This document shows, one piece after another, positions 35,999 through 46,070 of a DNA stretch of 64,000 nucleotides. The stretch is from JBKQVT01 sp963727245 (GTDB lineage: Bacteria; Planctomycetota; Planctomycetia; Pirellulales; Thermoguttaceae): NCBI GenBank assembly GCA_963727245.1, contig CAVSFO010000016.1:186001-250000 (forward strand), given 5' to 3'. Positions within the stretch are counted from its first letter, which is position 1. Each line of letters opens with the position of its first letter. The notes beneath the pieces are model-generated. The model made no database searches. It saw nothing but the letters and a program-made list of their open reading frames with translations, and was not told the DNA's origin. A program made the position numbers and the translations under genes.

Positions 35999-36106
35999 AA
36001 CGTAGGTTGCGCACCCCGCGACCGACATCTCGCTATCGCTACCCCCCCCCCAACGCAGTCCTCGGATTCCGGCAGCCCTCTGTCAGGCACGGGGTGCCTG
36101 ACCTAC
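35999..36106. repeat. GTAGGTCAGGCACCCCG-type palindromic repeat, degraded copy
   Basis: The right arm (36082-36106) is identical to an arm of the perfect copy at 51659-51728. The left arm, CGTAGGTTGCGCACCCCGCG, is diverged. Confidence 0.7.
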
Positions 36107-36209
36107 GCGGCTCCACTTGCGGCTCCGCCGCGCACGATTGGCGAGCCATTATGGCCGTGTACGGAGGTTGATTGACCGGCTCGCCGCACACGGCGTGTGC
36201 AGGATACTG

Positions 36210-36545
36210 CTACCGCCCGGCGTCGTCGGGAACGTAGACCACGTCGCCGGTTTTCAGGCGGTAGGCCGTCCCCAGACGGACGCCGTCGCCGCTCAGCTCG
36301 TCGCGGCTGACGCGATAGTGCGGCAGCTTCTTGGCGCGGTTGAGGATCGACTCGACTTGCGACCGGCCGGCCGCTGCGTCGCGAGCAACGGAACGCGCGG
36401 AAATCGCCGGGGGAAGTTTCAGAAAAGTCGCCAGCGACAGCAACAGCGCGATCGAGAAGACCATCCAGAGGTCGAACAGATTGATCAGTCCGGCCAGCGG
36501 ATCGTCCTCGACCATGGCGTCCCAGCGGCGGCGCTTGTTACGCAA
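36210..36545 (-). CDS. DUF2149 family membrane protein
   Basis: DUF2149 proteins accompany CobN-like chelatases and MotA/TolQ/ExbB channels. The hallmark EDDPLAGLINLFDLWMVFSI with one membrane helix is seen near the start, followed by a soluble tail ending YRLKTGDVVYVPDD. I prefer the TTG at 36545, which overlaps the channel gene's stop and gives the basic start RNKRRRWD; an ATG at 36515 is the alternative. It is the last gene of its minus-strand operon. Confidence 0.82.
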   Translation of the reverse strand: MRNKRRRWDAMVEDDPLAGLINLFDLWMVFSIALLLSLATFLKLPPAISARSVARDAAAGRSQVESILNRAKKLPHYRVSRDELSGDGVRLGTAYRLKTGDVVYVPDDAGR

Positions 36546-37173
36546 GGTTGGGCTCCTGGAAGGTGAAGGCGGCCGGGCGGCCCTCCGCCGCAGACTGCAC
36601 GGCGACGAGGAACTCCAGGTCGCTGAGGTCCTGTTCGTACCAGGCACGGCGGACCAGGCACATGCCATAGGCGAAACCGCCGACCAGGATGCCAAACACC
36701 GTGGTGGTGAAGGCGATGATCAGGTTGCCCGCCAGCACGTCCATATTGCCGGTGGCAAGGCCGGTCAGGGCCGGCCCCAGGGGGATCAACGTTCCCACCA
36801 GGCCGAGCATGGGGCCCACGCGGGTGGCCAGCGAGAGCCGGGCCAAGCGGCGGGCAACGTCGATTTCCAGGTCGTCCAGGCATTTCTTCACGCCCAGCGG
36901 GTTCCCGCGCAGCCGCGCCGTCTCGCGGCGAAAACGCTCGGCATAACCGCCCAGCGGCAGCGCGTAGAACTCCTCGGGGCCGGCGGCGCCGTTGCGCAAG
37001 TCGGCGAGGAACCGCCGCCAAGCCGCCATCGCCCGCCGCCGTTCGAGCCACTCGCGCGCCAGGCCGCCCAGCGTGAGCAGCGTGCCGGCCATGAAGGCCA
37101 CCAGCACCAGCAGCACCGGCAACAGCAGCGCCGAGGCGATCAGGTAGAGACTCTCGACCAGGAAGTCGCTCAT
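36538..37173 (-). CDS. MotA/TolQ/ExbB-type proton channel protein
   Basis: This ~211-residue inner-membrane protein has three helices and the family segment RLARLSLATRVGPMLGLVGT, LIPLGPALTGLATGNMDVLA and IIAFTTTVFGILVGGFAYGM. ExbB-like proteins turn proton flow into mechanical work on partners. No ExbD is present; the DUF2149 protein probably takes that place. Its start overlaps the CobN-like stop by four bases. Confidence 0.9.
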   Translation of the reverse strand: MSDFLVESLYLIASALLLPVLLVLVAFMAGTLLTLGGLAREWLERRRAMAAWRRFLADLRNGAAGPEEFYALPLGGYAERFRRETARLRGNPLGVKKCLDDLEIDVARRLARLSLATRVGPMLGLVGTLIPLGPALTGLATGNMDVLAGNLIIAFTTTVFGILVGGFAYGMCLVRRAWYEQDLSDLEFLVAVQSAAEGRPAAFTFQEPNLA

Positions 37174-40100
37174 GGCATCCCCTTGCGATAGAAGAAACCG
37201 CCCAGCACCAGCAGCACCACAACGGCCGCAATCGCCGTCACCAGCGGCCACCTTCTCGGGCCGGGTTCCTCGTCGGCGCGGGGGCCGGCCGGCGGCGCCG
37301 GCTCCAGGCGCTTGGCGCCGACCACGGCGGCCGGCGAGGGCGGGGAGGAGGGCGCGGATTGGGCAGAGGCGGAGAGCGGCGACGGGGCAACGTTATCCCC
37401 GGGCTCACGCCCGGGGCTCGAAAGACGCCCGGGGCTCGAAGGACGACCGGGGCTCGGGGCGTGGCCCGGTCCCGGCGCCGTGCCGGCGACTTGGGCAACC
37501 TGGCCAGCACGGATGCGGTCCTGATATTGGGCGGCTAGGCGGTCCAGTTCCGGCGACTTGGCGGACTGGAGCGTGGCGGCGACGAATTGCTCCAGCTTCA
37601 CGTTGCCGCCGCCGCGCAGCCCACCGCCTTCGCCGTGCCGCAGCACGGAGCGGGCGTATTGCTCGGCAACCTGGCGGACCAAGCCCGGCTGGCCGTGCCA
37701 GAGGCCCTTGCGGCTGGACTCCAGCATCACTTCGGTCATGTCCTGGAAGGCGTAGGGGTTTTGCGTCTCGAACCACGATCGCATGGACAAGCCCAGCTTG
37801 TCGTTCACATAGATGGCGGCGATTTCGTTCCAGGTGTCGTCGGAGACGCTGCCGTCGCGCATGATCGCCCAGCCCATGGTGTTGGAGACATGGACGGCGA
37901 TCTGGTCGGCCCCGGCGTAGCCTTCCTTCATCATGCCTTCGATCCACTTGCGATTGAACAGCCGCACGCGATAATCGCGCCGCAGGGCGTCCTCGGCGCG
38001 CCACCAGCCCGGCGCGGTCGGCGTCGCGAACGTCGGAGAGGAACCACTCGGGCTCGCGGCCCGTCAGCTCTTTGATGGCCAGCGACAGGCTGCCGCCGAT
38101 GAACCAGTCGTACTTGTTCGACAGCGGGCTGCGAGTGCGGTCGGACCAGCTTCGCAAGAGCACCTCGCTCCCCTGGATCTGGCGGTTGTAGGCTTCCGGG
38201 GCGTGCTTGCCCCAGAGGCCCTCGGTGTAGACGTAGCGGGAGAAGCCCAAGTAGGTGTTCATCAAGTCCTTGCGGTCGTTCCATTGGCCGCTGCGCTCGA
38301 CGAGATAATAGTAGCCGGTGCCGCCGATCTCGCCGGGGGCGACGCCGAAGATGCGAGCCCGCGATAGGGCCTCGGCCTGCGGCGGCTCGATCCCTTGCCG
38401 CTGGAGTTCCGCCCGCACCTGGACGCTGTCGCGGTGCACCAGGTTATCGGACTCGTCCAGGGCGGCCACCATGCGCACGGCCTTGTCGAGCAGGTGCATC
38501 CGCGTGGGGAGCATGTCGCGATAGTAGCCGCCGGCGGCGATGAAGACGTCGATGCGGGGCCGCCGCAGCTCGGCCGCCGGAATCAGCTCCACGTCGGCCA
38601 CCAGGTTGCGGTCGTCCCACACGGGCCGCACGCCCAGCAAGTAGAGAATTTGAGATTCCATGACCCCGTAATCGGCGAAGGTGGCGAAGGAGTTGAGCGT
38701 GAAGGCGACCTTCTGCGGATAGCGGCCCTTCGACTTCAGTTGCTGGGCCAGCAGTTGCTCGACCAGCGTCTTGCCGAGTTCCCAAGACGGCCGGCTGGGG
38801 ACCTCCTCGGGGTTCATCACGTACATATTTCGCCCGGTGGGGACGACGGCCGGGTTTCGCTCGGGGCTATTGCCCGGCCCCGGCGGAATGTAGCGGCCGG
38901 CCAGGGCGGCCACGAGGTTGTCGATCTCCTGCGGGGTCTTCGCGAAGCCTTCTTGCAGCCGCCTGGCCCGCTGGAAATCGTCGCGGAGCCGCTTCGAGAG
39001 GCCGGCGGCCGGAACGGTTCCGCCGGCGGCGCGGAGGGCATCCTCGACGGACCAGTTCTGGAAGACAATCGGTTGCAGGACTTCTTCGGCTTTTTGGCGG
39101 AGGAACTTCTCGCGGCTTCCCGCGCTGCGGGCGGCCGCCGGAGGCAGCGGGACGGCCTCGCCCAGGGCGTCGAGGAAGCGTTTCCCCAGGCAAGTCACCA
39201 GCCAGGGGACGAGCAATTCCCGCGGCGGCGGCTGGCCGAACACGTGCAGGCTGACGGTAGTCGTCTCGTTGTGGATTTCGTGCAGGTAGGCTTCCACGCG
39301 CTCGATTTGTTCGGCCGTGAACATGGGGCGTCCTGCGCGATCGACGTGCAAATCGCGATCAAGGTGGTTATCCTCGATCTGCCGCGTGATCGAAGCGCGG
39401 AATTTTTCCTTCAGCGCGCCCTCCTCCAGGAGTTCCCATTTTTCGATCTCGTTGTGGAGGTTCCGCAGGCCGCCGGACAGCTCGGCATTGACCGACGGCG
39501 GCACGAGATGGTCGATCAGCACCGCGTAGGCGCGGCGGCGGACGGCGGAGGATTCCCCCAGGTTGTCGATGATCCAGGGATTGATGTTGGGCATGGCGCC
39601 CAGGACGATGTCCGGCCAATCGACGTCGGACAGGCCCGTGGGCTTGCCGGGCAGGATGAACTCGGTGCCGTGGGTGCCGAAGTGGACCACGGCGTCGGCG
39701 TGGAACGCTTGTTGCAGCCAGAAGTACGTGGCCAGGTAATTGTGCGGCGGCGGGGCGTTCTTATCGTGAATCAGCGCCGTGTCCTGGGCCTCGCCCCGCA
39801 GCGGCTGCGGCAGCAGGATCACGTTGCCCAGGTCGATGCGGGGAATGACGAGGAACGACTTGTCGCCGTCCCGCCAGACGAGAAACTTTCCCGGCGGCGG
39901 GCCCCAGCGCCGGATGACGGCCTCGCGCTGCGGCGGCGGCACCTTCGATTCGAACCAGGCCAGGTACGTCTCGGCGGGGATCAGGACGGCGCTGCCGCTG
40001 CGGCCAGGCGATCGAGGACCCCCGGGGCATAGACGCCGATCTGCCGTCCGCGATCCATGAGCCAGGCGATCAGCTCGTTTTCGTCGGCCGGCACGGGCGC

Positions 40101-41417
40101 AATGCCGTAGCCTTCGCGTTGCAAGCGCGCCAGCACGTTGACCATACTGCGCGGGCCGTTCATGAACATGCCGGTGGCGGTGCCGCGCATCAGCTCCGAC
40201 TTGCCCAGGTCGCAATCGTAATAGACGAAGGCCACCTTCTTCTTCGAGTTGGCCAGCCGGGCCAGGCGGACCCAGGCCGCCGCGCGGTCGGCGAGGTGGT
40301 CGATCCGCTCGGGGATGGGCGTGAAGGCTTCGTCGCTGCCGCCGCCGTGCCGGGTGCCGGCGCCGATTTGCGGCTCGATGGCCCCCAACAATTCCTGCCC
40401 GGTGATGTGGAACGCGACCTCGCTGGGCGTCAGCCCGGCGGTGCTCTGGCGCCAATCGGCGATCGACTGGGTGCGGAAGAAGATCGAGTGCAGGTGCGGC
40501 ACGCCCAACCGTTGGCGAAAGGCGACGCTGTCGGTGCTGTGGCAGGTGTGCACGACGACCTGGGGGTGAAAGGCCAGCATTTGCGCTTCATAATCGCCGG
40601 CCAGGTAGTCCTCGGCCAGGTCGAAGATCGCCGCGGTCAGGACTCCCCGCCTCTCCATCGCCCGGACCAGCGCATCGACCACCTTAGGCTGCTGGAACGC
40701 CAGGTGCGAGGAGTGGACGGTCACCACCGCCCGCGGCGCGGCGGCCACGTCCCAGCCGCGCCGCTGCGACCAGCGCAAAAAGTCATCCACTCCGGCGAAG
40801 AGTCCCGGGGCGGGGTAGTCGGGGTGGTAAATGGTGCGGCGGTGTTCGGCCGCCAGCGGCGGCAACACCTTGCCCGGCCGGTGCAAATAGGTCACGTTGA
40901 TGTAGATCAGCATCCGCCGCAAGTTGTCTTTCAAACTGCCGTAATAGGCGGCAAGCTGAGGATCGTGCTCGACCAGCCGGCGTTTGACCAGGCCGGGCAG
41001 GGATTGCGCGGAATAGGCCGAAATGGCGATCAGGCGCAGATCGGCGTTACGGCTGGCCGCCGACAGGACCAGCCGTTGGTAGTGGTCGGCGTCTTCGCCG
41101 CGGACGTGTTGCAGGAAGACGAGCCGGTAGCGGGCCAGGTCGACGTTCTCGTCGTGGATTTGCTCGTCGCTGAGGTAATCCATCGGCAAGGCGAGTTCGG
41201 CGGCGAAGGATTGCAGGACCTCGAAGACGCCGCCGTGGAGGCCGACGAAGGCGATGCGGGGCGCGGCGGGCCCGGCTTGCCCGCTGGGCGGCGTCCCGCG
41301 GGGGTCCGGCGATGTCGGCGCCGCCGCCGCCAAGCCCGCGCAGGTGCAAAGCGCCGCCGCGGCCGCGAGGCGGACGGCGATGGCCGGAGAGCAGCGGAGA
41401 ACCTGCGGCTTACTCAA
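37170..41417 (-). CDS. Periplasmic membrane-anchored CobN-like chelatase, HmuS-like (two frameshifts in this sequence)
   Basis: About 1,415 residues: a signal peptide (LAAAAALCTCAGLAAAAP), the CobN/BchH body (FHPQVVVHTCHSTDSVAFRQ, HFGTHGTEFILPGKPTGLSD, PNINPWIIDNLGESSAVRRR) and a C-terminal Pro/Ser linker before a single membrane helix (LVTAIAAVVVLLVLGGFFYR). Frame breaks lie near 39995 and 37990; the second is an extra G in GGG. Cobalamin-pathway CobN is cytoplasmic, whereas this one has export and anchor signals and lies with ExbB and DUF2149 genes. That matches HmuS-type proteins, which remove metal from haem in anaerobic bacteria. The linker contains an 18-bp tandem repeat (37405-37455). 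The start is TTG. Confidence 0.85.
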
Positions 41418-41858
41418 CGGTGAACGGCTCCAGCACGTTATCGCCGGCCTTCACGCGGACGTGCCACTTGGCGTGTTTGACGTCGTCATAGCGCTTCTTC
41501 AGCCGGTCCGGCGGGGTGTTTTCGCTGGGGTTTTTCGGGTCTTGTGCTTCCGGCCAGATCAAGGTGACGTCGTACTGGCCCTCGGGCGCGCCGTCGTTGG
41601 ACAACCGGGAACCAACGACAAAAACGCCGTCCTTGCCGGCGGTTCCCCGCGGCGGGAAACGCTTGGCGTCCGGCTGGTTCAGCGGGTGCAGCACCACCAC
41701 GCCCCGGCGGCCGGTTTGCCGTCATGCGTCAGCACCTTGCCGCGGACCTGGTACTTGGGCGGCCCCGCCGCGCCGCCGCCGCAACCGGCAAGCGGCAGCG
41801 CCAAGGCCAACAGGCAGAGCGGGTAAAGTCGCGCGGGGAGCAGGAAACGTTGAGACAC
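41410..41858 (-). CDS. Small lipoprotein with a carboxypeptidase-regulatory-like fold (frameshift in this sequence)
   Basis: From GTG 41858 (GGAGG seven bases upstream) the protein has a lipoprotein signal, LLALALPLAGCGGG, then KYQVRGKVLTHDGKPAAG, the start of a beta-sandwich typical of planctomycete lipoproteins. One base appears lost near 41702. The rest (VVVLHPLNQPDAKRFPPRGT and GQYDVTLIWPEAQDP) is in the next frame and ends at 41410. These proteins are usually encoded beside DUF1559 genes, as here. Function unknown. Confidence 0.8.
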
Positions 41859-41883
41859 GGGGGGCCTCCAAGTTCAAAGTTCG

Positions 41884-42918
41884 CTATTGGAAAGAATCGC
41901 CGGGGATGACTTCGCCGCCGGCGCGGGTGATCAGGCCGAAGAACACGAACTCGTCGATGGTCTGCGGCAGAAAGTGTACCGACCCGTCGACGAACACGGT
42001 GTTGGCGCCCTTGGGATGGAACGCGAAGACCGCGAATTGATTGGAGCAATTCAAGGGGCAGGGACCCGGACTGGTCAGGCCGTCGAAGGTGTAGGAGCTG
42101 ACGACGTGTTTGTTGTTATGGGCCCAGGCGCCGTAGCCGTAGGTCTTCTCCGCGATGTCCGGATTGAGGAACCCGCCGGTGACGTAGGCCATCGGCCGGC
42201 CGGCCATCTCGGCGACCATCATGGTGTTCGTCGTGCCGTCGGTGATCTTCGACAGCTTGGTGATCTGGTCGTCCTGGAAGGCGCCCAGGTAGGAATAGTT
42301 CGAGCTGTCGCTGGACGTGTACGTCTCCACCTGCCGGGGATAGGAGTAGTCGGCGCTGGTGGTCAAGGTGTTCGACGCGGCCTGCTGGGGGACGAATCCG
42401 AGTTGCGACACGTTCGAGTTCAGCGCGACCACCGCGAAGTAATCGCAAGCCGCGGCCTTGTAGGGCACCGACGAGTTCGTGCGCGGATCGGTGTTCGTGC
42501 CGCTGATGGTGTAGCCGGCGATCGGATCGGTCGGACATTCCATCACCTTCAGCCGCGTGCTGACCAATCCCTGGAGTGACGGATCGAACCAGGGAGCGTC
42601 GCCCTGGTATTGAGTCGCGACGTTCGACTTTTCCAGGTAGGGCAACACCGACCATACCCAGCCGATGCGGGGCGAATCGCCGGAAGAGACCGGGTTGGGA
42701 ACCCACGCCGGCTCGGTGCTCGCCGCGGGAAGCCCCCCTTGGCTGCTCTCGAAGGTCAGGCAAGCCAAGCCGATCTGCTTGAGATTGTTCTTGCACGCGT
42801 TGAGCCGGCTTGTCTCCCGCGCCGACTGCACGGCCGGCAACAACAAGGCGGCCATGATGCCAATGATGGTCAGCACAACCAGCAGTTCCACCAGCGTAAA
42901 ACCAGCTTGACGCCGCAT
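41884..42918 (-). CDS. DUF1559 protein with type IV pilin-like N-terminus
   Basis: DUF1559 proteins are abundant in planctomycetes and carry a prepilin-type methylation motif, here RRQAGFTLVELLVVLTIIGI, processed by a prepilin peptidase. The body has a pseudopilin helix (SARETSRLNACKNNLKQIGL), then a beta-rich domain, and the DUF1559 ending FVDGSVHFLPQTIDEF. The ATG at 42918 follows AGGAAAGAG. It probably forms a surface or periplasmic filament component. It heads the minus-strand set with the lipoprotein and chelatase. Confidence 0.93.
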   Translation of the reverse strand: MRRQAGFTLVELLVVLTIIGIMAALLLPAVQSARETSRLNACKNNLKQIGLACLTFESSQGGLPAASTEPAWVPNPVSSGDSPRIGWVWSVLPYLEKSNVATQYQGDAPWFDPSLQGLVSTRLKVMECPTDPIAGYTISGTNTDPRTNSSVPYKAAACDYFAVVALNSNVSQLGFVPQQAASNTLTTSADYSYPRQVETYTSSDSSNYSYLGAFQDDQITKLSKITDGTTNTMMVAEMAGRPMAYVTGGFLNPDIAEKTYGYGAWAHNNKHVVSSYTFDGLTSPGPCPLNCSNQFAVFAFHPKGANTVFVDGSVHFLPQTIDEFVFFGLITRAGGEVIPGDSFQ

Positions 42919-43097
42919 CGATCTCTTCCTTTCCTGCTTGGGTCCTGTCCGAATTCCGCACGCAAACGCCCGCTTGGGACAACGCGACACGTAGTGCAAG
43001 CAAAAAACGTGCCGTTCCTTGCGGCAAGGGCGTCGGGCGTAAATGGATGGGATAAAGGGCCTTGCGCTGAGCAAACCCCGGCCGGCAGCCCCCAGAA

Positions 43098-43136
43098 TGT
43101 CGAAACTTTGGCCAGCGACGGCGAAAATTTCGACAT
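43098..43136. promoter_or_regulatory. Inverted repeat ATGTCGAAA / TTTCGACAT between divergent genes
   Basis: The 9-base arms (43098-43106 and 43128-43136) are separated by 21 bases in the 427-base gap 42919-43345 between the divergent DUF1559 and DUF1080 genes. Position suits an operator. Nothing else was recognised in the gap. Confidence 0.4.
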
Positions 43137-43345
43137 GACCCGCCGCCGCCGGCCGGCGGGCTTCCCGAATGTGTTTCCCCAAATGTTGACAGTTGCCCCG
43201 CGGCCGACTATCTTGAGCTTGCTGGCTGACGTGTTGTGCAGCCACGCGCACGCCGCGATCACGGGAAAACCCGGGACCAGGTCCCAACGGGTTGCCGCAG
43301 ATCGCCAAATCCACCCCTGAGAACTCGTTTTTGAGGAGAAGAATC

Positions 43346-44329
43346 ATGAGTCGTCGCGCTGCCGTTTTGTCGCTTTCGCTGCTCGTCCTGGGCCTGGGGG
43401 TATGCGTCTGCGCACGGGGCCAGAAGGCCGAGCCGCCCTTGAATCCGATCATGGGCGAGTTCGCGGGCACGTTTACTCCCGCCGGCGGCCAGGCGATCAA
43501 GGCCGAGGCCAAAGTAATCGCCGACCAGGACAACAAGTACCGAGTGGTCGTCCTCTATCCGGCCGCCGACGCCAAGGCCACCCGGCTGGAATTGCCCGGC
43601 GTCGGCGAGGGCGAAACCGTGAAAATCGAGAGCGGCGATTGGTCGGGCACGGTCACGAAGGACGCCCTCAAGCTCACCGCCAAGAACGGCGCTGCGGCCG
43701 AGATGAAGCGCGTCGAGCGGAAGAGCCCGACGCTCGGCCAGAAGCCGCCGGCCGGGGCCCTGGTGCTCTTGCCTTTCGAGGAAGGCAAGCCGACCAACTT
43801 GGACCAGTGGGCCAAGAACGAGTGGACTTGCCAGCCTGACGGCACCGTCTCGACCCGGGGGGCCGACATCAGGACGAACAAGGAATTCGGCAGCTTCAAG
43901 GTGCACGTCGAGTTCCGCGTGCCGTTTATGCCCGCCTCCCGCGGCCAAGGGCGCGGCAATAGCGGGGTCTTCCTTCATGGGCGCTGACGAAATCCAAATC
44001 CTCGACTCCTTCGGACTGCCGCTGACGCCGGTCGATTGTGCGGGCATCTTCGGCTTCAAGGCCCCGGACGCCGATGCGGCGTTGCCGCCCGGGGTGTGGC
44101 AGACCTACGACATCAACGTCAAGGCGCCGAGTTCGACGCCGCCGGCAAGCAGACCAAGGGCATCGTCGTCACGGTGCTGTTTAACGGCGTGAAGGTCCAG
44201 GATGCGGTCGAGGTCAAGAACGTCAGCGGCGGCGCCTGGGGCGCGCCGGCCAAGACGGGCCCGCTGCGCCTGCAATTTCACGGCAACGCCGTGCGGTTCC
44301 GCAACATCTGGCTGGTGGAAGAGAAGTAA
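43346..44329 (+). CDS. DUF1080 (3-keto-disaccharide-hydrolase-like) secreted protein, two frameshifts
   Basis: A signal peptide (SLSLLVLGLGVCVCARGQ) precedes a ~100-residue N-terminal domain and a DUF1080 jelly-roll: KVHVEFRVPFMP, GNSGVFLHGR, EIQILDSFGLPLTPVDCAGI and GPLRLQFHGNAVRFRNIWLV. DUF1080 proteins are concanavalin-like sugar-binding or hydrolase folds, numerous in planctomycetes. An extra base near 43989 and a lost base near 44128 break the frame and cancel out. GAGGAG precedes the ATG at 43346. Confidence 0.88.
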
Positions 44330-44511
44330 CCCGTTGCCTCCGCTCGTCGATCGGGCCCGGAATCGCGATGCCCCGGCAGACAGGCCGAGAACCATCGGAC
44401 GGGTGGCCTGCCAGGTGTTCCAGTAACTTTCTTTTATCGCCGAAGTGGTCTATCATTGATGGGGATGCCTTCCTTTAAGGGCGGGTTGGCAAACCAGGAG
44501 GAGGAGATGGT

Positions 44512-45882
44512 ATGGTCACAACGCATCGCTCGTGGGGTCCCTCGGCGCTTCGGCTTGGGCTGCTGGCCGTGGCTGCCGTCTTGGCCGTCGGCTCCCCGCT
44601 CAGGGCACAACCCATTGATGGGGCCGTTCAGGAAGCGGTCGGCGGCATTTCCATCAATGCCGACGGCGTGCTGGACAACGTCGATCTGGACGGCCACGGC
44701 GATTTGATCCGGGTCCGCGCCCGCGGCTTGGACAAAGTCCCCGCCGCCTTCGGCGAGGCCACGGAAATGCGCAAGGTCTCGTTGCGTCACTTGGAAGCGG
44801 CCGTCGAGGAGTTCACCAAGACCGGCAAGCCCCTGCCGCAGGACATCAAGTTCCTCGGCGGCTTGCAACGGGTCCGCTACGTGCTGGTCTATCCCGAGCA
44901 GAAAGACATCGTGCTGGTGGGGCCCGGCGAAGGCTGGAAAGTCGAACCCCGCCGCGGCTACATCGTGGGCGTCAAGAGCGGACGGCCGGTGTTGCAACTG
45001 GACGATTTGGCCGTGGCGTTGCGGACGGCGCAGCAGGCCGCCCACGGCGGCATCACCTGCTCGATCGATCCGACGGCCGAGGGCCTCCGCCAGTTGCAGA
45101 TCTACGCGAAGACGCTGCACACCATCGGCGATCCCGACACCACGAAGGCCAACATCGAGCAGACGCTGGGCCGTCAGCGCATCACCTTCAGCGGCGTGCC
45201 GGCGACCAGTCACTTCGCCCGCGTCCTGGTGTCGGCCGACTATCACATGAAGCGGCTGGCGATGGGCTTCGAGAAATCGCCGGTGCCGGGTTTGCCCAAC
45301 TACTTGCAGATGATCGACGCCGGCGGCACAGGCATGCGTCCCATGGCGCCGCGGTGGTGGTTGGAGCCGAAATACGACTCGCTGCTCCGCGATGCGGAAG
45401 GGCTGTCTTGGGAGCTGCGCGGCGGCAGCGTCAAGGCCATGACCGAGGAGGATTTCCTCACGGCCAATGGCGACCGCGAGCACACGGGCACGGCCAGCCA
45501 GGCGGCCAAGACATGGGCCGACAACATGACCAGGAATTACGATGCTCTGGCCCTGGCGGACCCGCTTTTCGGCCAGTTGCGCAACTGCATGGAACTGGCG
45601 ATCGTGGGGGCCTTGATCGTGAAGGAGGACCTGCCCGGCAAGGCGGGCAACAGCCTGCCGGTGCTGATGGACCCCAAGGCTTTGAAGACCGACGTGTATG
45701 CGGAGCCGAAGGAGATCGACAGCAAGGCGAGTTCCCTGAGGAAGGGGCAGAACTGGGTGATCAGCGCCTCCGGCGGCGTGTCGATCCGGTCGTGGACGAT
45801 CGTCGATCAAGCCCGGAAGAGCGATGCCCCGGCAGCCGTCCGGGCCAAGATTGCCCCCGCCGCCGCCTGGTGCTCGAACTGA
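44512..45882 (+). CDS. Secreted planctomycete protein of unknown function (DUF1598-like)
   Basis: The 456-residue protein has a signal peptide (LRLGLLAVAAVLAVGSPLRA) and a long conserved body with RRGYIVGVKSGRPVLQLDDL, SRHLEAAVEEF-like helices and FSGVPATSHFARVLVSADYH. I associate it with the DUF1598 family known mainly from planctomycetes, but from memory of the pattern only. It is probably periplasmic. AGGAGGAGGAG lies before the ATG at 44512. Confidence 0.75.
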   Translation: MVTTHRSWGPSALRLGLLAVAAVLAVGSPLRAQPIDGAVQEAVGGISINADGVLDNVDLDGHGDLIRVRARGLDKVPAAFGEATEMRKVSLRHLEAAVEEFTKTGKPLPQDIKFLGGLQRVRYVLVYPEQKDIVLVGPGEGWKVEPRRGYIVGVKSGRPVLQLDDLAVALRTAQQAAHGGITCSIDPTAEGLRQLQIYAKTLHTIGDPDTTKANIEQTLGRQRITFSGVPATSHFARVLVSADYHMKRLAMGFEKSPVPGLPNYLQMIDAGGTGMRPMAPRWWLEPKYDSLLRDAEGLSWELRGGSVKAMTEEDFLTANGDREHTGTASQAAKTWADNMTRNYDALALADPLFGQLRNCMELAIVGALIVKEDLPGKAGNSLPVLMDPKALKTDVYAEPKEIDSKASSLRKGQNWVISASGGVSIRSWTIVDQARKSDAPAAVRAKIAPAAAWCSN

Positions 45883-45913
45883 CGGCGCGATGTGTTAGTG
45901 CGCATTTCTCACG

Positions 45914-46052
45914 GTAGGGTGGGACCAGGTCGCGCAACTTATGGTGGGTCTTCGCAAACCGCATCTCGCTTGAATTCCAGGTTGCGGGGAAATCGACCCC
46001 CGGCAAGCGACCGAAGTCCCACCAGGTTTGCGGCTTGCTCGACCCACCCTAC
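45914..46052. repeat. GTAGGGTGGGTC-type repeat, long-loop copy
   Basis: GTAGGGTGGGACCAGG at the left and TGCTCGACCCACCCTAC at the right enclose ~105 bases. It lies at the 3' ends of the two convergent genes. Confidence 0.65.
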
Positions 46053-46070
46053 ACGTTGCCGAGAAATGCG

